Of a DNA stretch of 64,000 nucleotides, positions 53,369 to 64,000 are shown piece by piece. This stretch comes from Pseudomonadota bacterium (GTDB lineage: Bacteria > Pseudomonadota > Alphaproteobacteria > Sphingomonadales > Sphingomonadaceae). A program made the position numbers and the translations under genes. Every line of letters starts with the position of its first letter. The first letter of the stretch is position 1. The notes below the pieces were generated by a model. The model saw nothing but the letters and a program-made list of their open reading frames with translations, made no database searches and was not told the DNA's origin. The stretch spans positions 124,001 through 188,000 of the forward strand of contig JAJZQN010000001.1 in the NCBI GenBank assembly GCA_021847605.1, read 5' to 3'.

Positions 53369-54304
53369 ATGCACGGCTGGATCATCCTCGATAAACCCCA
53401 TGGCCTTGGCTCGACGCAGGCGGTCAGCGCGGTGAAGCGCGCGCTGCGGACCCAGCGGGAATTGCTGGGCGGAACGGAAAAGTGGAAGGTCGGCCATGGC
53501 GGCACGCTCGATCCGCTGGCAACCGGGGTGCTGCCCATCGCCATCGGGGAAGCGACCAAGCTCGCCGGCCGGATGCTGGACAGCGACAAGATCTATGATT
53601 TCACGATCCGTTTTGGCGAACAGACCGATACGCTCGATCTGGAGGGGAAGGTCATTGCGCAGAGCGATCATCTGCCCACGCTGGCGGAGGTGGAGGCGAT
53701 CCTGCCCAGCTTCACCGGCGCGATCGAACAGGCGCCGCCCGCCTACAGCGCCATCCTGATCGACGGTCATCGCGCCTACGACCTTGCCCGCAAAGGGGAA
53801 GTGGTCGAGATGAAACTGCGCAGCGTGACGATCCATGGGTTGGAGATCGCCGGGCAAGAGCAGGGGGCAGGGCAGAGGCTGGCATCTGTCACCCTGACCG
53901 CCCATGTTTCCAAGGGCACCTATATTCGCTCATTGGCTCGCGATATATCGCTGGCGCTTGGCACGGTTGGTCATGTCACCATGCTGCGTCGGATAAAGGC
54001 CGGGCCGTTCCGCCTCGAAACCGCGATTTCACTGGACAAATTGGACGAAGCTGCTAGGGGCGGCGACATCGGTGGGCTTATGCTGCCGCTGACCGCAGGG
54101 CTGGACGACATCCCGGCTCTTGCAGTCTCTCCCGATCAGGCACTGGCCCTCCGACAGGGGAAGGTGCTGTCGGGGTCCGACATTGCCACCGGCCTTCATC
54201 TGGCGTTCGACGGGATTATTCCCGTGGCGTTGGTCGAAGCGCAGGACGGAGACATCCGGGTAGTGCGTGGATTTAACCTGATGCCGAAGGAAGAAGATAG
54301 ATGA
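53369..54304 (+). CDS. truB: tRNA pseudouridine55 synthase
   Basis: A 311-residue TruB. It begins [20 protein letters not shown], and the catalytic Asp lies in [20 protein letters not shown]. [22 protein letters not shown] and [20 protein letters not shown] segments are also in place. It makes the universal Psi55 in the T loop of tRNA. It overlaps rpsO by four bases (ATGA), as in other alphaproteobacteria. Confidence 0.96.
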   Translation: MHGWIILDKPHGLGSTQAVSAVKRALRTQRELLGGTEKWKVGHGGTLDPLATGVLPIAIGEATKLAGRMLDSDKIYDFTIRFGEQTDTLDLEGKVIAQSDHLPTLAEVEAILPSFTGAIEQAPPAYSAILIDGHRAYDLARKGEVVEMKLRSVTIHGLEIAGQEQGAGQRLASVTLTAHVSKGTYIRSLARDISLALGTVGHVTMLRRIKAGPFRLETAISLDKLDEAARGGDIGGLMLPLTAGLDDIPALAVSPDQALALRQGKVLSGSDIATGLHLAFDGIIPVALVEAQDGDIRVVRGFNLMPKEEDR

Positions 54305-54570
54305 CGATTACTGCCGAGCGCAAAGAAGCGCTTATCAAGGAATATGCCCGCGTTGAGGGTGACACGGGTTCGCCGGAAGTCCAGGTTTCGATCCTGACCG
54401 AGCGTATCACGAACCTGACCGAGCATTTCAAGTCGCATCACAAGGATAACCATAGCCGTCGCGGCTTGCTGATGCTGGTCAACAAGCGCCGTTCGCTGCT
54501 GGACTATCTGAAGAAGAAGGATGCGGGTCGTTACACCGACCTCATCACCAAGCTGGGCCTGCGTAAGTAA
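54301..54570 (+). CDS. rpsO: 30S ribosomal protein S15
   Basis: An 89-residue S15 of normal length: [40 protein letters not shown] and [20 protein letters not shown] are all family segments. It binds 16S rRNA and is a primary assembly protein. Its start lies inside the truB stop; a short terminator-like hairpin follows before pnp. Confidence 0.98.
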   Translation: MTITAERKEALIKEYARVEGDTGSPEVQVSILTERITNLTEHFKSHHKDNHSRRGLLMLVNKRRSLLDYLKKKDAGRYTDLITKLGLRK

Positions 54571-54585
54571 GCCTGCTACTAAGGG

Positions 54586-54605
54586 ACGGCCCCATTCGGG
54601 GCCGT
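54586..54605 (+). terminator. Hairpin between rpsO and pnp
   Basis: ACGGCCCC (54586-54593), loop ATTC, GGGGCCGT (54598-54605), then TTTCC. The T run is short, so partial readthrough into pnp is likely, as in the E. coli rpsO-pnp pair. Confidence 0.7.
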
Positions 54606-54701
54606 TTCCGATTCTGGAATAGGGCGCAATCCGGCGCCCTGTTGCATATCAGGGGCCAGATGATGCCCCGAAACCGATGCGGGCCGGTTTAGTCCGCAAC
54701 A

Positions 54702-54727
54702 CTGGCCCCGCCCGGCAATAGGGCCAG
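54702..54727 (+). promoter_or_regulatory. pnp leader hairpin
   Basis: CTGGCCC (54702-54708) and GGGCCAG (54721-54727) form a stem that ends 19 bases before the pnp start, next to its Shine-Dalgarno GAAGGA. In E. coli the pnp leader hairpin is cut by RNase III and then bound by PNPase for self-control; a similar role here is inferred from position. Confidence 0.45.
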
Positions 54728-54746
54728 GCGGGCGAAGGAAAAATCT

Positions 54747-57056
54747 ATGTTCGATGTAAAGAAAGTTTCGATCGAGCTGGGCGGCAAGACGCTGACCCTC
54801 GAAACCGGTCGTATCGCGCGTCAGGCCGATGCCGCCGTGCTGGCAACCTATGGCGAAACCGTGGTGCTGTGCGCCGTGACCGCCGCCAAGAGCGTGAAGG
54901 AAGGGCAGGATTTCTTCCCGCTGACCGTTCACTATCAGGAAAAATATTCGGCCGCCGGTCGCATTCCCGGTGGGTTCTTCAAGCGTGAACGCGGCGCCAC
55001 GGAAAAGGAAACGCTGGTTTCCCGCCTGATCGACCGTCCGGTCCGTCCGCTGTTCCCTGAAGGTTTCTATAACGAAATCAACGTCATCGCTCAGGTTCTT
55101 TCGTTCGATGGTGAAAGCGAACCCGATATCGTCGCGATGATCGCCGCTTCGGCCGCGCTGACCCTGTCGGGCGTGCCTTTCCTTGGCCCGATCGGCGCTG
55201 CCCGCGTCGGTTACAAGGATGGCGAATATCAGCTGAACCCGTCGCTGGACGAAGTGAAGACCGGCGAACTCGACCTGGTCGTCGCCGCTACCGGCAACGC
55301 CGTGATGATGGTCGAATCCGAAGCCAAGGAACTGTCGGAAGACGTCATGCTGGGCGCCGTTCTCTTCGCCCATGAAGCGTCGAAGAAGGTCGTCAACGCG
55401 ATCATCGACCTGGCTGAAAAGGCTGCAAAGGATCCGTGGGAAGTCGCCAAGGGCGATGATCTGGAAGACCTGAAGAAGAAGCTGAAGAAGCTGATCGGCA
55501 AGGACATCACAGCCGCCTACAAGCTGACCGACAAGTCGGCCCGCTCCAACGCGCTGAACGAAGCCCGCGCCAAGGCGAAGGCCCAGTTCGCGGCCGACGG
55601 CCTCGACGCTCAGACCGTGATGGCCGGCATCAAGCTGACCAAGAAGCTGGAAGCAGAAATCGTACGCGGCGCCATCCTGAAGGACGGCAAGCGTATCGAC
55701 GGCCGCACCACCACCCAGATCCGTCCGATCGAAGCGATGGTCGGCTTCCTGCCCCGCACCCATGGTTCGGCCCTGTTCACGCGCGGTGAAACGCAGTCGA
55801 TCTGCACCACCACGCTGGGCACCAAGGACGCCGAGCAGATGATCGACGGCCTCACTGGCCTGCATTATGAAAACTTCATGCTGCACTATAACTTCCCGCC
55901 CTATTCGGTCGGTGAAGTCGGTCGCTTCGGCGCGCCGGGCCGTCGTGAAGTGGGTCATGGCAAGCTGGCATGGCGTGCGCTGCACCCCGTTCTGCCCAGC
56001 AAGGACGAGTTCCCCTACACCATCCGCGTTCTCTCGGACATCACCGAGTCGAACGGCTCTTCCTCGATGGCTACCGTCTGTGGCGGTTCGCTGTCCATGA
56101 TGGACGCCGGTGTGCCGCTGAAGCGCCCCGTGTCGGGCATTGCCATGGGCCTGATCCTGGAAGGCAAGAATTTCGCTGTCTTGAGCGACATTCTTGGCGA
56201 CGAAGATCATCTGGGCGACATGGACTTCAAGGTGGCGGGCACCGAAGAAGGCATCACCACGATGCAGATGGACATCAAGGTTGCCGGCATCACGCAGGAA
56301 ATCTTCGAAGTCGCGCTGCGTCAGGCAAAGGAAGGCCGCGCCCACATTCTGGGTGAAATGGGCAAGGCATTGTCCTCGACCCGCACCGAACTGTCGGCCC
56401 ACGCTCCGCGCATCGAAACGATCCAGATCGACAAGTCGAAGATCCGTGACGTCATCGGCACCGGCGGCAAGGTCATCCGCGAAATCGTCGCGGAAACCGG
56501 CGCGAAGGTCGACATTGACGACGAAGGCATCATCAAGATTTCCTCGTCCGACATCGCCCAGATCGAAGCTGCCAAGAAGTGGATTCTGGGCATCGTCGAA
56601 GAAGCGGAAGTCGGCAAGATCTACACCGGCAAGGTCGTCAACATCGTCGATTTCGGTGCGTTCGTGAACTTCATGGGTGGCAAGGACGGTCTCGTCCACG
56701 TTTCCGAAATGAAGAATGAGCGCGTCGAAAAGCCGACCGACGTCGTGTCGGAAGGTCAGGAAGTGAAGGTCAAGGTTCTCGAAATCGATCCGCGCGGCAA
56801 GGTTCGCCTGTCCATGCGCGTCGTCGATCAGGAAACCGGTGAGGAACTGGAAGACACCCGTCCTGCCCGCGAACCGCGCGAACCCCGTGGTGATCGCGGC
56901 GACCGTGGCGATCGTGGTCGTGGCCCGCGTCGCGACGGCGGCGATCGTGGCGGCCGTGGTGGCGATCGCGGTCCGCGCCGTGATCGTGGCCCGCGCAGCG
57001 ACAAGGGCGAAGACGGCCCGAGCGGCGGTCTGCCCGATTTCCTGACCCAGGACTGA
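54747..57056 (+). CDS. pnp: Polyribonucleotide nucleotidyltransferase (PNPase)
   Basis: A 769-residue PNPase. Two RNase PH cores (about residues 10-150 and 300-540, with [20 protein letters not shown] and the [20 protein letters not shown] and [17 protein letters not shown] segments), a KH domain ([15 protein letters not shown]) and S1 domain ([20 protein letters not shown]) are complete. The last 60 residues are RGD/RGG-rich repeats ([19 protein letters not shown]), longer than in E. coli and perhaps for RNA or RNase E binding. It degrades RNA from the 3' end with phosphate. Confidence 0.98.
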   Translation: MFDVKKVSIELGGKTLTLETGRIARQADAAVLATYGETVVLCAVTAAKSVKEGQDFFPLTVHYQEKYSAAGRIPGGFFKRERGATEKETLVSRLIDRPVRPLFPEGFYNEINVIAQVLSFDGESEPDIVAMIAASAALTLSGVPFLGPIGAARVGYKDGEYQLNPSLDEVKTGELDLVVAATGNAVMMVESEAKELSEDVMLGAVLFAHEASKKVVNAIIDLAEKAAKDPWEVAKGDDLEDLKKKLKKLIGKDITAAYKLTDKSARSNALNEARAKAKAQFAADGLDAQTVMAGIKLTKKLEAEIVRGAILKDGKRIDGRTTTQIRPIEAMVGFLPRTHGSALFTRGETQSICTTTLGTKDAEQMIDGLTGLHYENFMLHYNFPPYSVGEVGRFGAPGRREVGHGKLAWRALHPVLPSKDEFPYTIRVLSDITESNGSSSMATVCGGSLSMMDAGVPLKRPVSGIAMGLILEGKNFAVLSDILGDEDHLGDMDFKVAGTEEGITTMQMDIKVAGITQEIFEVALRQAKEGRAHILGEMGKALSSTRTELSAHAPRIETIQIDKSKIRDVIGTGGKVIREIVAETGAKVDIDDEGIIKISSSDIAQIEAAKKWILGIVEEAEVGKIYTGKVVNIVDFGAFVNFMGGKDGLVHVSEMKNERVEKPTDVVSEGQEVKVKVLEIDPRGKVRLSMRVVDQETGEELEDTRPAREPREPRGDRGDRGDRGRGPRRDGGDRGGRGGDRGPRRDRGPRSDKGEDGPSGGLPDFLTQD

Positions 57057-57080
57057 TCGACCGCTTTGGCGCTAGATTGA

Positions 57081-57117
57081 AAAAAAGGGCGTCCGGTTCG
57101 ACCGGGCGCCCTTTTTT
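57081..57117. terminator. Intrinsic terminator after pnp
   Basis: AAAAAAGGGCGTCCGG (57081-57096), loop TTCGA, CCGGGCGCCCTTTTTT (57102-57117): a strong G/C stem with flanking A and T tracts, 25 bases after the pnp stop. It is of the same form as the terminator at 42166. Confidence 0.9.
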
Positions 57118-57197
57118 AATGTCATCAACGGCCGCTGCCTAATGTCGATCAAGGTATGCCGTCAAAGTTGTGATACTGTAACGATTGGTTGTCGGGG

Positions 57198-58223
57198 ATG
57201 GATATGCAACGGAATAATGAGCGGTTCGTGGAACGCCTGCCGCTCGTGCCGGGGCATCCGGCCTATGCCTATGGATTGACGCTGCTTTTCTGCATCGCGG
57301 GTCTGGCGCTTCGATACGGAGCGGAGGGGGTGCTGCCCGGTGGCTATCCCTTCGTGACATTTTTTCCGGTGGTGATCCTGTCGTCCTTTCTGTTCGGGGT
57401 CCGGCCCGGCATTTTTGCCGGCATCATATGCGGTGTCCTGTCCTGGTATTTTTTCATCCCACCATTTCGTACCTTCACCTTCAATCCGGGTGTCGGTGCG
57501 GCAATGCTGTTCTACACCGGCGTCGTGGTGGTCGATATCGTCCTCATCCACTTCATGCAGCGGGCCAATTATCATCTGGCGGTGGAGCGAGAGCGCAGCC
57601 GCAACCTGGCAGAAACGCGCGAGTTGCTGTTCCATGAGTTGCAACATCGCGTGTCGAACAATCTTCAGGTCGTGGCGGCCATGCTCGCGCTTCAGCGCCG
57701 CCACGTCGATCATGATGTCGCCCGTCGCGCGCTCGATGACGCGGCGTCGCGTCTGGCGGTGGTCGGGCGCATCAGTCGCGCATTGTACGACCCGGCGGGG
57801 CAGGGGCAGGATATGGCGGCTTTTCTCACCACTCTGGTCGAGGATGTGCTGGAGGCCAGCGGACGAACGGATATAATAGTTCGGATTTCAGCGCCCAGCG
57901 ACCTGAAGCTGGATCCGGAGGTTACGGTTCCGTTGGCGTTGATCGTCGCGGAATCGGTCAGTAACGCCATCGAACATGGATTGTCCGATGGAGCGGGCCA
58001 TATCACGGTCGATTTATCGACGGGTGAAGATGCAATGTGCCTGCGTATTGGGGATAATGGACGCGGCCTTTCTCCCGATTTCACCCTGGGACAGGGCGAA
58101 TCCCTTGGTCTGCGCATTGCCCATGCGCTTGCGGGGCAGTTGGGTGGCCGTTTCTCGCTCATTCCCGCAATATCGGGCGGGGCGATTGCCCAACTCGACC
58201 TGCCAATGCGGAATGGCTGTTGA
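57198..58223 (+). CDS. HWE/HisKA_2-type sensor histidine kinase with DUF4118 membrane domain
   Basis: A 341-residue membrane kinase. Residues about 20-115 hold four membrane helices of the DUF4118/KdpD-like type (YGLTLLFCIAGLALRYGAEG; FAGIICGVLSWYFFIPPFRT). The phospho-His box is RELLFHELQHRVSNNLQVVA, followed by an ATPase domain (ESVSNAIEHGLSDGAGHITV, IGDNGRGLSPDF). It probably senses an envelope or membrane cue. ATG 57204 is a possible alternative to 57198. No response regulator is adjacent. Confidence 0.9.
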   Translation: MDMQRNNERFVERLPLVPGHPAYAYGLTLLFCIAGLALRYGAEGVLPGGYPFVTFFPVVILSSFLFGVRPGIFAGIICGVLSWYFFIPPFRTFTFNPGVGAAMLFYTGVVVVDIVLIHFMQRANYHLAVERERSRNLAETRELLFHELQHRVSNNLQVVAAMLALQRRHVDHDVARRALDDAASRLAVVGRISRALYDPAGQGQDMAAFLTTLVEDVLEASGRTDIIVRISAPSDLKLDPEVTVPLALIVAESVSNAIEHGLSDGAGHITVDLSTGEDAMCLRIGDNGRGLSPDFTLGQGESLGLRIAHALAGQLGGRFSLIPAISGGAIAQLDLPMRNGC

Positions 58224-58266
58224 TCTGCCTCCATTCTGCCGCTTGGCGAGCGCGATCCGCTCCGCT

Positions 58267-59064
58267 ATGACCCGGCGCATGCTGACGAAAAAACTGACGC
58301 GCATCGGCGCGGCTACCGCCCCGTTGTTGCTCGCAAGCCTGCTCGCTGGATGTGCGGGATCGAAGAACAAGGCCGACACTCAATATGTCGCGCGCGACGT
58401 GTCGACCCTCTACAACAGTGGTAAGGATCGGCTCGATCGCGGCCAGTATAAGCTCGCCGCCGCCCTGTTCGATGAAGTGGAGCGTCAGCATCCCTATTCG
58501 CCCTGGGCGCGTCGTGCGCAGCTCATGTCGGCGTTCAGCTATTATATGAACCGGGATTATCCCGAATCCATTTCCGCCTCGCAGCGCTTCCTGTCGATCC
58601 ACACGGGTAACAAGGACGCACCCTACGCCTATTATCTGATCGCACTTTGCTATTATGAGCAGATTGCCGACGTGACCCGCGACCAGAAGATCACGCAGCA
58701 GGCGATGGATTCGCTGGGCGAGCTGATCCGCCGTTATCCCGATACGCGCTATGCGTCGGATGCGCGGCTGAAGGTCGATCTGGTCAATGACCATCTGGCC
58801 GGCAAGGAAATGGAACTGGGCCGCTTCTATCAGCGTCGTGGCCAGTGGCTGGCCGCCACGCTGCGTTTCCGCACCGTCATCGACAAATATCAGACGACCA
58901 CCCACACGCCCGAAGCGTTGGAGCGACTGGTCGAATCCTATCTCTCGCTCGGCGTGCGCGACGAAGCGCAGAAGGCCGCCGCCGTTCTGGGCCGCAATTA
59001 TCCCGGCACCAAATGGTATGAGCGCAGCTATAAGTTGATGAAGGAATATCCGCCCAAGGCGTGA
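58267..59064 (+). CDS. bamD: Outer-membrane protein assembly lipoprotein BamD
   Basis: A 265-residue lipoprotein with signal MLTKKLTRIGAATAPLLLAS then the lipobox LLAGC, followed by TPR repeats (YNSGKDRLDRGQYKLAAALF; YYLIALCYYEQIADVTRDQK; LERLVESYLSLGVRDEAQKA) typical of BamD. It is an essential subunit of the BAM complex on the inner face of the outer membrane. ATG 58279 is a close alternative start. It precedes recN, a known alphaproteobacterial order. Confidence 0.94.
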   Translation: MTRRMLTKKLTRIGAATAPLLLASLLAGCAGSKNKADTQYVARDVSTLYNSGKDRLDRGQYKLAAALFDEVERQHPYSPWARRAQLMSAFSYYMNRDYPESISASQRFLSIHTGNKDAPYAYYLIALCYYEQIADVTRDQKITQQAMDSLGELIRRYPDTRYASDARLKVDLVNDHLAGKEMELGRFYQRRGQWLAATLRFRTVIDKYQTTTHTPEALERLVESYLSLGVRDEAQKAAAVLGRNYPGTKWYERSYKLMKEYPPKA

Positions 59065-59115
59065 TCGGCTGCATTGCCTGTTCCCCTTTTGTGCGTTGAC
59101 GGGTAGAAGCGCGCC

Positions 59116-60780
59116 ATGCTGACCTCGCTGGCCATCCGCAATGTCGTGCTGATCGAGGCGCTGGACCTGGAGTTCGGCGTCGGTCTGTCCGTTCTGACTG
59201 GCGAAACCGGGGCGGGCAAATCGATCCTGCTCGACTCGCTCGGCCTCGCGCTGGGTGCGCGTGCCGACAGCGGCCTTGTCCGCAATGGGGAGGCGCAGGC
59301 CAGCGTCGTCGCCACGTTCGAGCCGCCTGCCGCCGATCATCGCGTGACGGCGCTGCTGGCCGACAATGGCATCGACATGGAGCCGGGCGAACCGCTCATC
59401 ATCCGTCGTCAGGTGAAGGCCGATGGCGGCAGCCGTGCCTTCATCAACGATCAGGCCTGCTCCGCCGCCCTGCTGCGCGACATTGGCGGGTCGCTGGTTG
59501 AAATCCACGGTCAGCATGATGATCGCGGTCTGCTCAATGCACGCGGTCATCGTGCGATGCTCGACAGCTATGGCCGCTGTGATGCCGGTGCCGTCGCCAC
59601 TGCCTATGCCGCATGGCGCAGCGCTGCCAATGCGCTGGCCGATGCGCGCACCATGGTCGAAAATGCGGCACGTGATCGCGACTACCTGACCCATGCGGTG
59701 GAAGAACTGCGCAAATTCGCACCCGAACCGGGTGAGGAGGCGACGCTGGCCGAAGAACGCGCCACCATGCAGAAGGGCGCACGCCTGTCCGACGATCTGT
59801 CCGCCGTCAGCGATTGCCTGACCGGGTCGGACGGCGGCCTCGCCCAATTGCGTCAGGCCGCCCGTCGTCTCGACCGTATCGCCGGGGAAGAGCCGTTGCT
59901 CGCCATGGTGCTGGAGGCGCTGGACCGCGCCGTGATCGAGGCGGGCGAGGCGGAGGACAAGCTGGCCGAAGTCGCCGAGGCGCTGAGTTTCGATCCCGCT
60001 CGTCTCGACGCCATCGAAACCCGCCTGTTCGACTTGCGCGGCCTTGCCCGCAAGCATCAGGTACAGCCCGACGAGCTGGCTGCCTTGCGCGATGATATGG
60101 CCACGAAGCTCGCCGCGATCGAGGGTGGCGAGGAGCATATCGCGAAGCTGGAGGCGGACGTCGCCAAGCGCGCCGCCGCTTACCGATCCGCAGCACAGGC
60201 CTTGTCGGGCGAGCGTCAGCTTGCCGCCGGTCGCCTCGATGCCGGCGTCGCAGGCGAACTTGCGCCGCTGAAACTCGATGCCGCCCGTTTCCGCACCGTG
60301 GTCGCGCCACTCGATGAGGGGCAATGGAGCGCGCAGGGCATGGACCGGGTGGAGTTTGAAATCTCCACAAACCCCGGCGCGCCCTTCGCGCCGCTGGCCA
60401 AGATCGCATCCGGCGGCGAACTCTCCCGCTTCATCCTGGCGCTCAAGGTCGCTCTGGCCGAACGGGGCGGGGCCGATACGCTGATCTTCGACGAGATCGA
60501 CCGGGGTGTCGGCGGCGCCGTGGCAGACGCGATCGGCGAACGCCTCTCACGTCTTGCGCAGAGCAACCAGATCCTCGTCGTCACGCACAGCCCGCAGGTC
60601 GCGGCGCGGGGTGCAGGGCATATGCTGATCGCAAAATCGAGCGACGGCACGGTAACACGCACCGGCGTCCACGCCCTGAGCGACGACGAGCGCCGCGAGG
60701 AAATCGCGCGCATGCTGTCCGGTGCGGAGATCACCGCCGAGGCACGCGCGCAGGCGGAACGGTTGCTGGAACGGGTTTGA
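59116..60780 (+). CDS. recN: DNA repair ATPase RecN
   Basis: A 554-residue SMC-like protein. It opens MLTSLAIRNVVLIEALDLEF and the Walker A GETGAGKSILLDSLGLALG. A coiled-coil centre (about residues 150-360) is followed by ABC signature IASGGELSRFILALKVAL and Walker B TLIFDEIDRGVGG. It organises double-strand-break ends in recombination repair. It lies 51 bases after bamD and is followed by repeat DNA. Confidence 0.97.
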   Translation: MLTSLAIRNVVLIEALDLEFGVGLSVLTGETGAGKSILLDSLGLALGARADSGLVRNGEAQASVVATFEPPAADHRVTALLADNGIDMEPGEPLIIRRQVKADGGSRAFINDQACSAALLRDIGGSLVEIHGQHDDRGLLNARGHRAMLDSYGRCDAGAVATAYAAWRSAANALADARTMVENAARDRDYLTHAVEELRKFAPEPGEEATLAEERATMQKGARLSDDLSAVSDCLTGSDGGLAQLRQAARRLDRIAGEEPLLAMVLEALDRAVIEAGEAEDKLAEVAEALSFDPARLDAIETRLFDLRGLARKHQVQPDELAALRDDMATKLAAIEGGEEHIAKLEADVAKRAAAYRSAAQALSGERQLAAGRLDAGVAGELAPLKLDAARFRTVVAPLDEGQWSAQGMDRVEFEISTNPGAPFAPLAKIASGGELSRFILALKVALAERGGADTLIFDEIDRGVGGAVADAIGERLSRLAQSNQILVVTHSPQVAARGAGHMLIAKSSDGTVTRTGVHALSDDERREEIARMLSGAEITAEARAQAERLLERV

Positions 60781-60798
60781 GGAACAGCACCCTTCCTC

Positions 60799-60824
60799 CG
60801 TTCGCCCTGAGCCTGTCGAAGGGC
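60799..60824 (+). repeat. REP-like repeat, same family as at 28950
   Basis: CGTTCGCCCTGAGCCTGTCG plus AAGGGC (60799-60824) matches the 28951 copy at nearly all positions and is itself an imperfect palindrome. It lies 18 bases after recN and may end its transcript. Confidence 0.75.
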
Positions 60825-60950
60825 TGTTCTTTCTCCTAAAAGTGCTGAGCCTCGACATTGGGTCAAGACATGGGGTTCGGCTGAACAGACAACAGGGTAT
60901 GTGACCCATAATCGCAGAGATATGCTTGGCATCCCAGCCGCCGCTGTCGA

Positions 60951-61172
60951 GAAATTTTGCGCGCAGAGGCGCAGAGAGCGCAGAGGAAGAATTTTCAAGC
61001 GGAGACGCGAAGGCGCGGAGTTTTTGGAGCAGCCTTCGGCTGATTGGCATAGCGCGCAGCAGTTCCCGGAAAAAACTCTGCGTCCTTTGCGCCTCTGCGC
61101 GAACAATTTTGCAGGGGCAAATTTCCCGACCAATTCTCTCCGCGTCTTCGCGCCTCCACGCGAACCAGAAAG
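60951..61172. repeat. Composite inverted repeat of GCGCAGAGG units
   Basis: Within the 433-bp gap between recN and ligA, the left part holds two modules, GCGCAGAGGCGCAGAGAGCG (60961-60980) and GCGGAGACGCGAAGGCGCGG (61000-61019). The right part holds the complements of both, CTCTGCGTCCTTTGCGCCTC (61077-61096) and CTCCGCGTCTTCGCGCCTCC (61138-61157). The central 100 bases contain CAGCC-TTC-GGCTG. No gene of any length matches it. Similar GCGCAGAGG intergenic elements are widespread; whether they are mobile is not clear. Confidence 0.65.
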
Positions 61173-61204
61173 GCAAGCTTTCGCACAAGCACGACAGAGG
61201 ATAA

Positions 61205-63714
<2,510 letters not shown>

Positions 63715-63786
63715 GGGCGGTATCCTCGACGTAACCAGATGACGGCAAAGTGCCTTCTTGTGGTCTAAGTAGCATAATCGCTATCT

Positions 63787-63803
63787 GGTTTCCATTAGTA
63801 ACC
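63787..63803. promoter_or_regulatory. Possible HxlR operator
   Basis: GGTT (63787-63790) and AACC (63800-63803) flank TCCATTAGT in the divergent spacer, 17 bases before the start of the oxidoreductase. Similar short palindromes precede HxlR-controlled genes. The pattern is short, so support is weak. Confidence 0.4.
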
Positions 63804-63820
63804 ATTATGGAGACATCATC

Positions 63821-64000
63821 ATGAAGGTAGCGATCATCGGCGGTTCCGGCCGCGCCGGGCGCGAAATCAGCGCGGAACTGGCCCGTCGCGGGCATCAGGT
63901 GACGGCCATTTCCCGTCACCCCGAAAATGCGGTCGATGCTGATGGCGTCATAGCGGTCGCAGGCGACGTCAATCATGTCGATGCGCTGGCCGACACGATC
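63821..64000 (+). CDS. NAD(P)-binding oxidoreductase, N-terminal part (cut by window end)
   Basis: Sixty codons are readable: KVAIIGGSGRAGREISAELA, a Rossmann dinucleotide-binding start, then RGHQVTAISRHPENAVDADG. This matches the NmrA-like/atypical short-chain dehydrogenase (NAD(P)H-binding) family that is often paired with HxlR regulators. GGAGAC lies seven bases before the ATG. The rest of the gene lies beyond the window. Confidence 0.8.
   Translation, partial: MKVAIIGGSGRAGREISAELARRGHQVTAISRHPENAVDADGVIAVAGDVNHVDALADTI

Noticed and set aside
54579..56699. A 706-codon minus-strand frame opposite pnp
   Set aside because: Reverse shadow of pnp; the translation is Asp/Phe-rich and has no domain.
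58159..60324. A 721-codon minus-strand frame opposite bamD and recN
   Set aside because: It spans two well-supported plus-strand genes and a gap, which a real gene would not do here.

Overview
The window is high-GC chromosomal DNA, densely packed with genes. It most resembles an alphaproteobacterium of the sphingomonad group (Sphingobium/Sphingomonas type). The reasons are the three-gene split transhydrogenase (pntAA-pntAB-pntB) preceded by a 41-residue aa3-oxidase subunit IV, a YlxR protein with a second RNA-binding-like domain, many TonB/Tat-exported enzymes, a GntR-controlled non-phosphorylative sugar-acid operon, and several interspersed palindromic repeat families. This placement is inference from gene content; no 16S rRNA, tRNA, CRISPR array, prophage or complete insertion sequence was seen.

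Layout. 1-3.5 kb: end of an outer-membrane protein, an EamA transporter divergent from an Lrp regulator, then cnoX/ybbN, a Lon-substrate-domain gene and a Trm112-type gene. 3.5-11.5 kb (minus strand): a TonB-dependent receptor followed by six enzymes or electron carriers that all carry export signals (two RidA proteins, a Tat-type flavin amine oxidase, cytochrome c, two Tat-type PLP aminotransferases). This looks like a periplasmic amine/amino-acid oxidation pathway and is the most unusual block in the window. 11.8-16.7 kb: TlpA-like lipoprotein, argH, small lipoprotein, lysA, a siroheme-type dehydrogenase and a response regulator. 16.8-21.7 kb: a TetR repressor with two recognisable operators and an EmrAB-OMF tripartite pump. 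21.7-25.3 kb: mobA, fdhD, a lipoprotein and an NtrC-type regulator. 25.4-28.9 kb: COX IV and pnt genes, with a DUF559 endonuclease gene and a 116-bp palindrome inserted between pntAA and pntAB.

29-36.8 kb: an amino-acid racemase-like gene, then a sugar module (GntR regulator, galactose/arabinose-type dehydrogenase, ketoglutarate-semialdehyde dehydrogenase, IlvD/Edd dehydratase; divergent dgoK-dgoA). Together these could send D-galactose through the De Ley-Doudoroff route and L-arabinose toward 2-oxoglutarate. 37-43.3 kb: hybrid histidine kinase, heme A synthase, an unknown exported protein, rplM-rpsI and a PQQ-type sugar dehydrogenase lipoprotein.

43.5-57 kb: the conserved translation/RNA operon rimP-nusA-ylxR-infB-rbfA-truB-rpsO-pnp, broken by three foreign blocks: a 4-oxalocrotonate-tautomerase-like gene after nusA, a RelE/XRE toxin-antitoxin pair between infB and rbfA, and a hydrolase/thymidine kinase/GNAT/HAD block before truB. 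57-64 kb: HWE-type histidine kinase, bamD, recN, a 433-bp repeat-rich gap, ligA, and an HxlR regulator divergent from an NAD(P)-binding oxidoreductase cut by the window end.
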